From contig JAUCYS010000014.1 of the NCBI GenBank assembly GCA_030373505.1, positions 28,536 through 92,535 on the forward strand: 64,000 nucleotides of DNA. Direction: 5' to 3'. The notes beneath the pieces were generated by a model. The model ran no database searches, was not told the origin of the DNA, and saw only the letters and a list, made by a program, of their open reading frames with translations. Source of the DNA: Parasphingorhabdus sp. GTDB taxonomy: Bacteria > Pseudomonadota > Alphaproteobacteria > Sphingomonadales > Sphingomonadaceae. A program made the translations under genes and the position numbers. Position 1 is the stretch's first letter; the number at the start of each line of letters is the position of its first letter. Below, piece after piece: positions 26,684 to 35,788 of this stretch.

Positions 26684-26946
26684 TGGCACGGTCGCTCAAC
26701 ATCATCTATTTCGCCTGGGTCCGGGAACGGCTTGGCATCGACCAGGAAGAAGTCGCGCTTGCGGACGGGATCGAGACGATCGGCGACGTGGTGACGCTGC
26801 TCGCCGAGCGCGGCGCAGGCTATGCCGATATTTTTTCCGATCCGGGGAAATTGCGCTTCGCCCTGGATCAGGATTATGGAATTGCCGCGACACCCATCGG
26901 ATCCGCAAGCGAACTGGCCATTTTTCCCCCGGTGACCGGCGGATGA
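26683..26946 (+). CDS. moaD: Molybdopterin synthase sulfur carrier subunit MoaD
   Basis: The 87-residue ubiquitin-fold protein ends in PPVTGG; the terminal GG is thiocarboxylated and supplies sulphur for molybdopterin. It starts NIIYFAWVRERLGI, the usual MoaD opening. It overlaps pgsA by one base and moaE by four, so pgsA-moaD-moaE form one operon, an arrangement seen in other alphaproteobacteria. Confidence 0.94.
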   Translation: MARSLNIIYFAWVRERLGIDQEEVALADGIETIGDVVTLLAERGAGYADIFSDPGKLRFALDQDYGIAATPIGSASELAIFPPVTGG

Positions 26947-27386
26947 TCAGGATCGCCGTCGGACCGGAAGATTTCGATATCGCAGCCGAAACGCGGCGCG
27001 TGGCCGGGCGGGGCGGCGGCGCCATTGCCAGCTTTATCGGTCAGGTCCGCGATGACGGCAATCTGGCATCCCTAGAACTGGAACATTATCCGGCGATGAC
27101 CGGGAAGGCGCTGACCGCAATAGCCGAGCAAGCCCTGTCCGACTGGCCGCTCCATGCGGTGACGATCATTCACCGCGTCGGGAAGCTGGTGGTCGGAGAC
27201 AATATCGTTCTGGTCCTGACCGGATCCGATCACCGCGAAGCGGCGATGGAATCCTGCTCCTTCGTCATGGACAAGCTGAAGACCGTCGCGCCTTTCTGGA
27301 AGAAGGAGACCCGCGCCGACGGTGCCGCGAAATGGATTGAGGAGCGTCAATCCGATATCGAGGCGGCGGGAAAATGGAAGAATTAG
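26943..27386 (+). CDS. moaE: Molybdopterin synthase catalytic subunit MoaE
   Basis: The 147-residue subunit converts precursor Z to molybdopterin using MoaD thiocarboxylate. Family motifs are ASFIGQVRDDG, LELEHYPAMTGKAL, IIHRVGKLVVGDNIVLV and APFWKKE with the catalytic lysine. The ATGA overlap with moaD couples the two subunits. The MOSC protein at 9.3 kb is a possible user of the cofactor in this window. Confidence 0.96.
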   Translation: MIRIAVGPEDFDIAAETRRVAGRGGGAIASFIGQVRDDGNLASLELEHYPAMTGKALTAIAEQALSDWPLHAVTIIHRVGKLVVGDNIVLVLTGSDHREAAMESCSFVMDKLKTVAPFWKKETRADGAAKWIEERQSDIEAAGKWKN

Positions 27387-27395
27387 AAGCATGTT

Positions 27396-28319
27396 TCATT
27401 CATGGGCTTTGGACACCCAGTTCTGCGCTCCTTTCATGATTTCCGCCAAAAGCTGAAATTCGCTGCGCCGCGGGCTGTTCTTGCGCCAGACCAGCGCGAT
27501 GTCGCGCGTCGCCCGGTCCGATTTCAGCGGCCTCGCGACGATATCCGTATAATTCAATATGCCGCTGTCGATGGCCATTTTCGGCAGCAGGGTGAGGCCG
27601 AGGCCATTGTCGACCATCTGCACCAGTGTGTGGAGCGACGTTCCCATCATCCGGGCAGACGCCCGCAGTTCCGGGCGATTGCAGGCCGCCAGCGCGTGGT
27701 CCTTCAGACAGTGGCCGTCTTCGAGCAGCAACAGCTGGGTCTCGTCGATATGCGCGGGGTCGACCTGAAGCGGCGGATCGCGCGGATCATTTTTGGGGAA
27801 AGCCACCAGTATCTCGTCGCTGAACAGGATTTCGGACTCGACATCGCCGCAGGGAAACGGCTGCGCCAGCAAGACGCAATCGGCATGACCATGATGCAGC
27901 GAATCGCAAGCCGCCTGACTGGTTTCCTCTTTCAGATAGAGCTTCAGTTCCGGTCGCTCCTTGCGCAATTGCGGCAGCAGGCGCGGCAACAGGAAGGGGG
28001 CGATGGTAGGGATCACGCTCATCCTGACATCGCCGGCCAGCGGCTTGCCGGCGGATCTGGCCATCTCCGACAGCTCTTCTGCCTCTCGCAGGATGCGATA
28101 GGCCTTTTCCACCATCTGGTTGCCAAGTTCTGTGAAGCGGACGACCCGGCGGGTGCGTTCGACCAGCACGATATCGAGCAACGCCTCCAGTTCCTTGATG
28201 CCTGCCGACAGAGTGGACTGGGTGACGAAGCAGGATTCCGCTGCCTTTCCGAAATGGCCATGTTCTTTGAGCGCGACGAGATATTGCAACTGTTTGAGCG
28301 TGGGTAGATAGGTCGACAT
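27396..28319 (-). CDS. oxyR: Hydrogen peroxide-inducible regulator OxyR
   Basis: The 307-residue LysR-type regulator has an N-terminal helix-turn-helix (GHFGKAAESCFVTQSTLSAGIKEL) and the two redox cysteines of OxyR, C204 and C213, in LLLLEDGHCLKDHALAAC, where peroxide forms the disulphide that activates it. It is divergent from cysE across a 153-base gap that holds an imperfect inverted repeat at 28345-28369. The likely regulon includes the katG gene at 46.7 kb, though katG is not adjacent as in many relatives. Confidence 0.94.
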   Translation of the reverse strand: MSTYLPTLKQLQYLVALKEHGHFGKAAESCFVTQSTLSAGIKELEALLDIVLVERTRRVVRFTELGNQMVEKAYRILREAEELSEMARSAGKPLAGDVRMSVIPTIAPFLLPRLLPQLRKERPELKLYLKEETSQAACDSLHHGHADCVLLAQPFPCGDVESEILFSDEILVAFPKNDPRDPPLQVDPAHIDETQLLLLEDGHCLKDHALAACNRPELRASARMMGTSLHTLVQMVDNGLGLTLLPKMAIDSGILNYTDIVARPLKSDRATRDIALVWRKNSPRRSEFQLLAEIMKGAQNWVSKAHE

Positions 28320-28344
28320 TATCGAGACTTTCGATCAGTATGAG

Positions 28345-28369
28345 ATTATTGATCTAATATAGTGATAAT
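28345..28369. promoter_or_regulatory. Candidate OxyR operator between oxyR and cysE
   Basis: A 25-base AT-rich imperfect palindrome with ATTAT and ATAAT arms and an inner ATATAG lies 26 bases upstream of the oxyR start. LysR-type proteins usually bind such T-N11-A dyads in front of their own gene. The match to the E. coli four-part OxyR site is partial, so the assignment rests on position and symmetry. Confidence 0.4.
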
Positions 28370-28472
28370 GGTCGATTTGAAAAGTCCCGTCGCCATTCCG
28401 TTGCAAAAAAAGACTGGAAATAGCGGTCTGTCGTGCCTAGTTTGGGCGTTCGGCAACCTCCGGAGGGAATAT

Positions 28473-29177
28473 ATGTTTCGGGATCTCGGCGCTTATCTGG
28501 ATTCTATCAAGGCGCGCGATCCCGCTCCGCGCTCGCGCTGGGAAGTGCTTCTCTATCCGGGCGTTCTGGCGCTTGGCCTGCACCGCTTGGCGCACTGGCT
28601 GTTCCGGGGCGAACTGTTTTTCTTCGCCCGGCTGATCAACCATCTGTCGCGATTTCTGACTGCCATCGATATCCATCCCGGCGCTAAGATCGGTCGGCAT
28701 CTGTTCATCGACCACGGTTTTACCGTCATCGGCGAAACGGCCGATATCGGCGACAATGTGACGATCTATCAGTGCGTGACGCTGGGCGGCACCAACCCGG
28801 CCAATGGTGTCGGTGGCAAGCGGCATCCCACGATCGAGGATGATGTCATTCTGGGGTCCGGTGCCCAGGTGCTCGGGCCGATCACGGTCGGCAAGCGCGC
28901 GCGCGTCGGCGCCAATGCGGTTGTGACCCAGAATGTTCCGGAGGGTGCCACGATGGTTGGCGTTCGCGCTCGACCGACGCTGGTCGAGGCGAAGGACTAT
29001 CAGAAGGATTTCGTTCCCTATGGAACGCCCTGCAGCGAGATTTTCGATCCGGCAACGCAAAAGCTGGAAATATTGCAATGCGAAATGGAACAGATGCAGA
29101 AACGCCTTGCGGCTTTTGCAAAGGAACGGAACGGCGGCGGCGAGGAAAGCGAGACAAAGGGGCGTGACAGCGCCTGA
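28473..29177 (+). CDS. cysE: Serine O-acetyltransferase
   Basis: The 234-residue enzyme makes O-acetylserine for cysteine synthesis. The ATG at 28473 follows GGAGGG. The short N-terminal domain is of the small SAT type; the left-handed beta helix has GAKIGRHLFIDHGFTVIGET, NVTIYQCVTLGG with the active-site region, and VGGKRHPTIEDDV. The C-terminal helix rich in Glu/Lys extends beyond the usual end. It overlaps the DUF2794 gene by one base (TGATG). The neighbouring OxyR suggests, without proof, a link between cysteine supply and oxidative stress. Confidence 0.93.
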   Translation: MFRDLGAYLDSIKARDPAPRSRWEVLLYPGVLALGLHRLAHWLFRGELFFFARLINHLSRFLTAIDIHPGAKIGRHLFIDHGFTVIGETADIGDNVTIYQCVTLGGTNPANGVGGKRHPTIEDDVILGSGAQVLGPITVGKRARVGANAVVTQNVPEGATMVGVRARPTLVEAKDYQKDFVPYGTPCSEIFDPATQKLEILQCEMEQMQKRLAAFAKERNGGGEESETKGRDSA

Positions 29178-29530
29178 TGCGTTTTTCCGAATCCAATGTT
29201 GCAGCCTTTCCGCAGCGAGGCGCACCGTCGCAGGTGGGCTTTGAGCGGCGGGAACTGGACCGTATTCTCAACCTTTACGGGCGCATGGTGGCAGCGGGCC
29301 ACTGGAAAGATTATGCGATGGATATGCGCCGCGACGTGGCGATATTTGCCGCCTTCCGCCGTGCATCGGAGCGTCCCCAGATCCGGATCGAAAAACGGCC
29401 TTCGGAACGCAACCGCCAGGGCATGTGGTCGCTGGTCGGGGAGCAGGGGCAGGTCCTGAAGCGCGGCCACGATCTGTCGGGCGTATTGGCCCCGGTCGAA
29501 CGCAAGCTGCTCAAACTGGTCGCTGACTAG
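29177..29530 (+). CDS. DUF2794 domain-containing protein
   Basis: The 117-residue soluble protein matches the DUF2794 family of alphaproteobacteria, with the core FERRELDRILNLYGRMVAAGHWKDYAM and a C-terminal SGVLAPVERKLLKLV. The family has no known function. It is translationally coupled to cysE by a TGATG overlap and is convergent with phoB. Confidence 0.85.
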   Translation: MRFSESNVAAFPQRGAPSQVGFERRELDRILNLYGRMVAAGHWKDYAMDMRRDVAIFAAFRRASERPQIRIEKRPSERNRQGMWSLVGEQGQVLKRGHDLSGVLAPVERKLLKLVAD

Positions 29531-29548
29531 GCAGGCTCACTCGGCAAA

Positions 29549-30250
29549 TCAGGATTCTGCGGCATCCGTGTCGAGCGCATAGCCTGCCGATCGCACCGTC
29601 CGGATGATGTCTGACCGGCCATTGGCATTCAGCGCCTTGCGCAGCCGCCGGATATGGACGTCGACCGTACGCAGTTCGATATCGCTGTCCTGTCCCCAGA
29701 CGCTGTCGAGCAGCCGTTCGCGCGAGAACACCCAGTTGGGATGTTCCAGAAAATGGCGGAGCAGGCGAAACTCGGTCGGTCCGAGCGGAATCGTGTCGCC
29801 GGCGCGTTTGACCTTGTGGCCAACCGTATCCATTTCCAGGTCACCGAAGGTGAGTTTTTCACCGGCCAGGGCAGGGCGCACCCGGCGCAGCACCGCTTTC
29901 ACGCGCGCGATCAGTTCGCGCGGACTGAACGGTTTGGTGATATAGTCGTCGGCGCCCGTTTCGAGACCCCGGATCTTGTCTTCTTCCTCACCGCGAGCGG
30001 TGAGCATGATGATCGGTATATTGGCGGTTTCCGAAGAGCGGCGCAGACGGCGGCACACTTCAATGCCGGACAGGCTTTCCAGCATCCAGTCGAGCAGGAT
30101 CACATCGGGCCGATGTTCCTGCACCAGCAAAAGCGCTTCCTCGCCATCCGGCGTATGGATCACGTCATATTCTTCTTTTTTGAAGTTCCAGCTCAGCAAT
30201 TCGGCGAGCGCGGCATCGTCTTCAACGAGCAATAATTTGGCATTGGGCAT
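29549..30250 (-). CDS. phoB: Phosphate regulon response regulator PhoB
   Basis: The 233-residue OmpR-type regulator has the phosphoacceptor D54 (VILLDWML), T84 and K106 in the receiver domain, and a winged helix (GPTEFRLLRHFLEHPNWVFSRERLLDSVWG) whose recognition helix is followed by RTVDVHIRRLRKAL. It binds Pho boxes, one of which is evident at 35706-35734 before pstS. The start overlaps the phoU stop (TGATG). Its position at the end of the phoR-pst-phoU run makes a positive feedback circuit. Confidence 0.95.
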   Translation of the reverse strand: MPNAKLLLVEDDAALAELLSWNFKKEEYDVIHTPDGEEALLLVQEHRPDVILLDWMLESLSGIEVCRRLRRSSETANIPIIMLTARGEEEDKIRGLETGADDYITKPFSPRELIARVKAVLRRVRPALAGEKLTFGDLEMDTVGHKVKRAGDTIPLGPTEFRLLRHFLEHPNWVFSRERLLDSVWGQDSDIELRTVDVHIRRLRKALNANGRSDIIRTVRSAGYALDTDAAES

Positions 30251-30984
30251 CAGTCGATCTCGTCTTCGAGGGCTTCATCGAGCGGCGTCGTCGGGTTTTC
30301 GCCCCGGGTGCGCTCTGGCATCGGCTCGCCGGTTGCGGCGAAATAGACCATCTCGGCGACATTGGTCGCATGGTCTCCGATCCGCTCCAGATTCTTGGCG
30401 ATGAACAGCAGATGCGCCGCTTCGCCAATCTCCTTGGGATTTTCGATCATATGAGTGATCACGGCCCGAAAAATGCTGTTGTAAAAATCATCGACGATCT
30501 GGTCGCGCCGGTTCACTTCCATGGCGAGCTCGGCATCGCGCCTGGCAAAGGCATCGAGGGAATCGCGGACCAGTTCGCTGGCAATCTTCGACATCGACGG
30601 CAGCAGCGAAATGGGACGCAGCCGGTGGGTCTGGGTCACCAGCGGCACCCGCTTGGCGATATTCTTGGCATAATCGCCGATCCGCTCGACCACGCCCGAA
30701 ATCTTGAATGTGGCAATCAGTTCGCGCAGGTCATCGGCCATCGGGGCACGGAGCGCGATCGTCTGGAAGGTGAGCTCGTCGATCCGTTTTTCCAGATCGT
30801 CGATCAGCTTGTCTTCGCGCACCACTTCGGCGGCCAGATCGAGGTCGCTCTTTTCCAGCGCCCGCATCGCCTTGGCAATCGCCTGCTCGCTGCGACCGCC
30901 GATCTCGGCGACCATGCCGCGCAATTCGTTGATATCGGAATCAAAGGCTTTGACGGTATGTTCTGTGCCACTATTCACTATCAT
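30250..30984 (-). CDS. phoU: Phosphate signalling protein PhoU
   Basis: The 244-residue all-helical protein has the two repeated three-helix PhoU units, each with an acidic metal-binding pattern (AEVVREDKLIDDLEKRIDEL and AMEVNRRDQIVDDFYNSIF). It damps the PhoR-PhoB signal when phosphate is plentiful by contacting PstB and PhoR. TTAGGAACA precedes the ATG. It lies 20 bases after pstB and is coupled to phoB. Confidence 0.95.
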   Translation of the reverse strand: MIVNSGTEHTVKAFDSDINELRGMVAEIGGRSEQAIAKAMRALEKSDLDLAAEVVREDKLIDDLEKRIDELTFQTIALRAPMADDLRELIATFKISGVVERIGDYAKNIAKRVPLVTQTHRLRPISLLPSMSKIASELVRDSLDAFARRDAELAMEVNRRDQIVDDFYNSIFRAVITHMIENPKEIGEAAHLLFIAKNLERIGDHATNVAEMVYFAATGEPMPERTRGENPTTPLDEALEDEID

Positions 30985-31004
30985 TGTTCCTAATCATCAA
31001 TAGG

Positions 31005-31847
31005 TCAGCCGTAGCGACCAGTGATATAATCCCGCGTTTTCTCTTCGCGCGGATTGGTGAAGATGTCGGTCGTGTCGCCATATTCCACCAGAGTGCCGAG
31101 ATGAAAAAAGGCCGTTTTTTGCGAAACACGTGCCGCTTGCTGCATATTATGCGTTACGATCACTATAGCATATTTCCCGCGCAGTTCGTGAATTAGTTCC
31201 TCGATCTTGGCGGTCGCGATCGGATCGAGGGCCGAACAGGGTTCGTCCATCAGAATCACCTCGGGATCGACGGCGATCGCACGGGCGATGCACAGGCGCT
31301 GCTGCTGGCCACCCGAGAGAGCGGTACCGCTGTCCTGCAGCCGGTCTTTCACTTCGCCCCAGAGACCGGCCCGTTGCAGGGAGGATTCCACTATCTCGTC
31401 GAGATCTTCCTTGCCGGTTGCCAGGCCGTGAATGCGCGGACCATAAGCGATATTGTCATAGATGGACTTGGGAAAAGGGTTGGGCTTCTGGAACACCATG
31501 CCAACCCGCGCGCGCAACTGCACGACGTCCATTTTCGAGGCGTAGATATCCTCGCCCTCCAGCTTGATTTCGCCGTTCACGCGCGCGATCGGGATGGTGT
31601 CGTTCATCCGGTTCATGCAGCGCAGAAAGGTCGACTTGCCACAGCCCGACGGACCAATGAATGCGGTGACGCTGTCCATGTTCACATCGATGGACACATC
31701 GTTGATCGCCTGCTTGTCGCCATAGAATACATCGACATGGCGCGCCGTCATCTTCGGCGTTGCGCTTTCGCTGGTCTTGGCTGGGGTGGCCGCATCTGTC
31801 ATATTTACGCTTTCGCTCGGTTCGAGTGTTTTCTGATCTTCGTGCAT
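31005..31847 (-). CDS. pstB: Phosphate ABC transporter ATP-binding protein PstB
   Basis: The 280-residue ATPase energises high-affinity phosphate uptake. Walker A is [15 protein letters not shown], the signature is [14 protein letters not shown] and Walker B is [14 protein letters not shown] polar N-terminal extension of about 30 residues, absent from E. coli PstB, precedes the ATPase core. It is 8 bases after pstA. Confidence 0.97.
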   Translation of the reverse strand: MHEDQKTLEPSESVNMTDAATPAKTSESATPKMTARHVDVFYGDKQAINDVSIDVNMDSVTAFIGPSGCGKSTFLRCMNRMNDTIPIARVNGEIKLEGEDIYASKMDVVQLRARVGMVFQKPNPFPKSIYDNIAYGPRIHGLATGKEDLDEIVESSLQRAGLWGEVKDRLQDSGTALSGGQQQRLCIARAIAVDPEVILMDEPCSALDPIATAKIEELIHELRGKYAIVIVTHNMQQAARVSQKTAFFHLGTLVEYGDTTDIFTNPREEKTRDYITGRYG

Positions 31848-31855
31848 TGTCCTGC

Positions 31856-33118
31856 CTACCAGCGCGTTTCAAAACGATTGCGGAGATAAATGGCGAGGGC
31901 ATTCATGACGAGAAGGAACAATAATAATACAATGATGGCCGCGGATGTCTTCTCGACAAAGCCGCGATCGACTTCGTCGGACCACAAGAATATCTGCACC
32001 GGCAATACCGTGGCGGGGTCGGTAATTCCGCTCGGCGGTGTGGCGATGAAGGCGCGCATGCCGATCATCAGCAACGGAGCGGTCTCGCCCAGGGCGCGGG
32101 CCATGCCGATGATGGTGCCGGTCAAGATGCCGGGCAGGGCCAGCGGCAGCACATGGTGAAAGACGACCTGCAGCGGGCTTGCCCCGATACCCAGCGCCGC
32201 TTCGCGGATGGAAGGGGGAACCGATTTGACAGCGTTGCGACCGGAAATGACAATCACCGGCATGGTCATCAATGCGAGCGTCAGGCCGCCGACCAGCGCG
32301 CCTGATCGGGGCATGCCGAAAAAATTGAGGAACACCGCGAGGCCGAGCAGGCCGAAGATGATCGACGGCACTGCGGCGAGATTGTTGATCGACACCTCGA
32401 TCAGATCGGTCAGCCGGTTTTTTGGCGCATATTCCTCGAGATAGAGAGCCGCCAGAACACCGACCGGAAAGGCCAGCATCAGCGTCACGATCATCGTGAT
32501 CAGCGAGCCCTTGAAGGCGCCCCAGATGCCGACCTGCATGGGGTCTGTGGCATCGGAATTGCTGAGGAAATTCCAGTTGAAGCCGGTCGAGAGCTGTCCC
32601 TTCAGTTCGCGGACCTGCTCTTCGGCGGCGGGCGTGCCGTCACCCTTGTACGCCACGTCTATTTCCGAAGTGGCGGGCAGATAGACAGTGGCCTGCCGCT
32701 CGACAATCTCGGGATCATCGAGGATCTTGGCGCCAACCGCTGTCCAGCCGCCAGACGAAAAGAGTTCAGCGCCCTCGCGGCCATATTGGATTTCAATGCT
32801 GCTATCGACAATGTCGCGCAGCCCCATGGCCTGCAGATTGGCTTCGGCATTCGGGCCCTCAAACTGGCTCGGCGATGCCCCGCCGGTGACCGCGGGAAAG
32901 TCGATCTGAAGCGGCAGCTCGGTCTGGGTGAAGCCGCGGAAGCCGTTGCCCACCATGACCACCAGCAGAAAGGCCAGAAAACCGGCCGACAGCGCGATCG
33001 CTGCCATGCCCATTGCCTTGAACCGGCGCTCGGCGGCATAGCGCCCGGCAATCCTTTTCTGCATGTCCTTGCCCTGCCAGTCGGTCGGGCGGCGCGTGGT
33101 TTCGGTGAGACTATTCAT
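31856..33118 (-). CDS. pstA: Phosphate ABC transporter permease PstA
   Basis: The 420-residue permease is about 120 residues longer than E. coli PstA. After the first helix ([18 protein letters not shown]) comes an extra non-membrane segment to about residue 205, matching the DUF3333 region of alphaproteobacterial PstA, then the ABC permease core with the EAA-like loop [16 protein letters not shown]. The extra domain should lie in the periplasm; its role is unknown. It overlaps pstC by 8 bases. Confidence 0.94.
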   Translation of the reverse strand: MNSLTETTRRPTDWQGKDMQKRIAGRYAAERRFKAMGMAAIALSAGFLAFLLVVMVGNGFRGFTQTELPLQIDFPAVTGGASPSQFEGPNAEANLQAMGLRDIVDSSIEIQYGREGAELFSSGGWTAVGAKILDDPEIVERQATVYLPATSEIDVAYKGDGTPAAEEQVRELKGQLSTGFNWNFLSNSDATDPMQVGIWGAFKGSLITMIVTLMLAFPVGVLAALYLEEYAPKNRLTDLIEVSINNLAAVPSIIFGLLGLAVFLNFFGMPRSGALVGGLTLALMTMPVIVISGRNAVKSVPPSIREAALGIGASPLQVVFHHVLPLALPGILTGTIIGMARALGETAPLLMIGMRAFIATPPSGITDPATVLPVQIFLWSDEVDRGFVEKTSAAIIVLLLFLLVMNALAIYLRNRFETRW

Positions 33119-34496
33119 ATGCTTCCCGATATTTTTTGACGACGCGCAAGGCGATCAGATTGAGCAGCAGGGTGACGATGAACAGCACCAGCCCCAGGGC
33201 AAAGGCTGCCAGGGTCTTGGGACTGTCAAATTCCTGGTCACCGGTCAGCAACTGCACGATCTGCGCGGTAACGGTGGTGACGCTGGCAAAAGGATTGGCG
33301 GTCATGTTCGCCGCAAGACCTGCGGCCATCACGACGATCATCGTTTCGCCGATCGCCCGGCTGACGGCGAGCAGCACGCCGCCGACGACGCCCGGCAGGG
33401 CAGCGGGGATCAGCACCTTCTTGATGGTTTCGCTCTGCGTTGCACCCATGGCCAGCGATCCGTCACGCATGGCGCTGGGGACGGCGGCGATACTGTCATC
33501 GGCCATCGACGATACAAAGGGAATGATCATGATGCCCATGACGATACCGGCGGCCAGAGCCGATTCGGAGGATGCATTGGAAATGCCGATCGAAACCGCA
33601 AAGTCGCGCAGCGCTGGCGCCACGGTCAGGGCGGCAAAATAGCCGTATACCACGGTCGGCACACCGGCGAGCACTTCCAGGATCGGTTTCATCCACGACC
33701 GGAATTTCGCCGGGGCATATTGGGTGAGATAGACCGCACTCATCAGGCCGAGCGGGATTGCCACGATCATCGCGATAATGGCACCGATAAAGATCGTGCC
33801 CCAAAACAGCGGAATCGCGCCGAATCCGGTTTCTCCCCTGGGACCGGCGACTGCCTTGGGGTTCCATTCGGTGCCGAACAGAAAGTCGATCGGTGACACC
33901 ATCGAGAAGAAACGGGCGGTTTCAAACACCAGCGAGAGGAAAATACCGACGGTCGTGATGATGGCGATCAGCGAGGCGAGCAGCAGCAACAGCATCGTCA
34001 CCCGCTCGATCTTGGTCCGCGCGCGCAAATCCGGCTTGATTTTCAGCCAGGCATAGGCGCCGCACGCAAACACCAGAAGGAGCGCGGCGATTGCCCCGAT
34101 CATCTGATAATGGGCGATGGCATCGCGATAGGGCTCGACCATCGACTGGGACAGAGGATTGAAGGCATTGACCTGATTGCCATAGGCAATGGCGCGCGCT
34201 TCCGACAGGATCGCGGCCCGGGCAAAACCGTCCTGCGGCAATTGCGCCGCAGCCGGGCTGGTCAGCGCCGCGTCCGTGATCAGAGCCGGGCTGACAAAGC
34301 TCCAGACGGTCATGAAAAGGACGGCGGGCAGGATGGCCCACAAGGCCACATACCAGCCGTGATAATTGGGCAGCGAATGCAGGACCGAGCGTGCATTGGC
34401 ATCACGGGCCTGCAGGCCGGCCGCTTTCAGGCGTCCGAAAAACCAGGCCATAAGGCCCAGGCCGATAACGAGGAAAAGGAGCGTCGCGCTTGTCAC
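33111..34496 (-). CDS. pstC: Phosphate ABC transporter permease PstC
   Basis: The 461-residue permease carries an N-terminal extension of roughly 180 residues with three membrane helices and a loop (DUF3708-type) before the permease core. The EAA-like loop is VPSAMRDGSLAMGATQSETI. PstC pairs with PstA in the inner membrane. The gene is 61 bases after pstS and overlaps pstA. Confidence 0.94.
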   Translation of the reverse strand: MTSATLLFLVIGLGLMAWFFGRLKAAGLQARDANARSVLHSLPNYHGWYVALWAILPAVLFMTVWSFVSPALITDAALTSPAAAQLPQDGFARAAILSEARAIAYGNQVNAFNPLSQSMVEPYRDAIAHYQMIGAIAALLLVFACGAYAWLKIKPDLRARTKIERVTMLLLLLASLIAIITTVGIFLSLVFETARFFSMVSPIDFLFGTEWNPKAVAGPRGETGFGAIPLFWGTIFIGAIIAMIVAIPLGLMSAVYLTQYAPAKFRSWMKPILEVLAGVPTVVYGYFAALTVAPALRDFAVSIGISNASSESALAAGIVMGIMIIPFVSSMADDSIAAVPSAMRDGSLAMGATQSETIKKVLIPAALPGVVGGVLLAVSRAIGETMIVVMAAGLAANMTANPFASVTTVTAQIVQLLTGDQEFDSPKTLAAFALGLVLFIVTLLLNLIALRVVKKYREAYE

Positions 34497-34557
34497 TATA
34501 TCTGGTTCCGCCCTAGTTTCAGATGGTTCTGCAAGAAATGTGCCGGCAATGGCCTGG

Positions 34558-35601
34558 TCATTTCAGGTCGCTAGTCGCCAGAGGCGTCATATTCTGCACC
34601 ACGCCAGCCATTTTTTCCCGCACATCATCCGGTGCCGCGATCAATCCGGCTTTTACCAGATAGCCGTCTCTTGCTCCCGCCTTGAGGAATTCCTGAACAT
34701 AATCCTTCAGGCCCGGTATCACACCGATATGCTGTTTCTTGACATAGATGTAGAGGGGACGGGCGCCCGGATATTTCCCCGATGCGATGGCCTCGTAGGT
34801 TGGGTTGACGCCTGACACCGGAATGCCCCGAACGCTGTCGAGATTTTCTTCCAGAAAGCTGTAGCCAAAAATGCCGACGCTGTTCGGATTGGCCTTCAGC
34901 TTCTGGACAATCAGATTGTCGTTCTCGCCCGCGTCGACATAGGCACCGTCTGCCCTGATCTCGTGACAGATGGCTTCAAACTCTGTCTTGTTGCTGTCCT
35001 TCAGCGCCTTGGTCGCCGGATCCGTCACGCAGCCGACTTCCATGATCAGCTCGGTGAGCGCATCGCGGGTACCGGATGTCGAGGGCGGGCCGTAGACGCT
35101 GATCGGGAATTTCGGCAGCGACGGATCAATGTCTGACCAGTTTTTGGCGCTGTTTTCCTTGCCGAACGGACGTTCGGCAATCGCCCTGTATATCTGTACC
35201 GGGGTCAGCGAAAAGGCGGTGCCGTCATTCGCCTGGGCAACGGCAATGCCGTCTATACCGATCTGCACTTCCACGACATCGGTGACGCCGTTGCTCTCGC
35301 ACAATTCCAGCTCGGACGCCTTGATCCGGCGCGATGCATTTGCAATGTCGGGCGTGTCCGCTCCGACGCCAGCGCAGAACAGGCTCATCCCGCCGCCGGT
35401 TCCGGTCGATTCCAATATCGGAGACGAATGCGAACCATTGATGCTGAATTGTTCCGAGACCGCCTTGGCAAAGGGGAAAACCGTGGAAGAGCCGACGATT
35501 CGGATTTCGCTCCGGGTGCCTCCCTGACCGCCGGACGCCTGATCCTGACATGCCGAAACGGCAAGGCAGGCGGTCGCAAGGAAAGCGATTTTTCTTAGCA
35601 T
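34558..35601 (-). CDS. pstS: Phosphate-binding protein PstS (lipoprotein)
   Basis: The 347-residue substrate-binding protein captures periplasmic phosphate for PstCAB. I take the ATG at 35601, which opens a lipoprotein signal (IAFLATACLAVSAC, Cys at 18), instead of the upstream frame. Phosphate contacts are expected in IVGSSTVFPFAKAV and YGPPSTSGTRDALTEL. E. coli PstS is not lipidated; lipid anchoring is a difference here. A Pho box at 35706-35734 lies 105 bases upstream. Confidence 0.94.
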   Translation of the reverse strand: MLRKIAFLATACLAVSACQDQASGGQGGTRSEIRIVGSSTVFPFAKAVSEQFSINGSHSSPILESTGTGGGMSLFCAGVGADTPDIANASRRIKASELELCESNGVTDVVEVQIGIDGIAVAQANDGTAFSLTPVQIYRAIAERPFGKENSAKNWSDIDPSLPKFPISVYGPPSTSGTRDALTELIMEVGCVTDPATKALKDSNKTEFEAICHEIRADGAYVDAGENDNLIVQKLKANPNSVGIFGYSFLEENLDSVRGIPVSGVNPTYEAIASGKYPGARPLYIYVKKQHIGVIPGLKDYVQEFLKAGARDGYLVKAGLIAAPDDVREKMAGVVQNMTPLATSDLK

Positions 35602-35705
35602 GGAAGAGTCCCCAGTTGAGCTGTGGCCGGCCCAGCACAAATACTGCCGGGGACCGCGTTCACAGGCTTGATGGGCAGGCTTCTAGGCAGGGGCAATGTC
35701 CTGAT

Positions 35706-35734
35706 CATTACAGATATGTTACAAATATGTGACA
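35706..35734 (-). promoter_or_regulatory. Pho box with three direct repeats upstream of pstS
   Basis: On the minus strand three heptamers, TGTCACA, TGTAACA and TGTAATG, follow one another with exact 4-base spacers (TATT and TATC). An 11-base period of TGT-A-type heptamers is the known binding pattern of PhoB dimers. It lies between phoR and pstS, so induction of the pst genes and phoU-phoB by phosphate starvation is strongly suggested. Confidence 0.85.
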
Positions 35735-35788
35735 TGGGACCAGGGCACGCCTTCGTCAGCAAAAATTCCGGGCTCGCGGCATCCCGCA

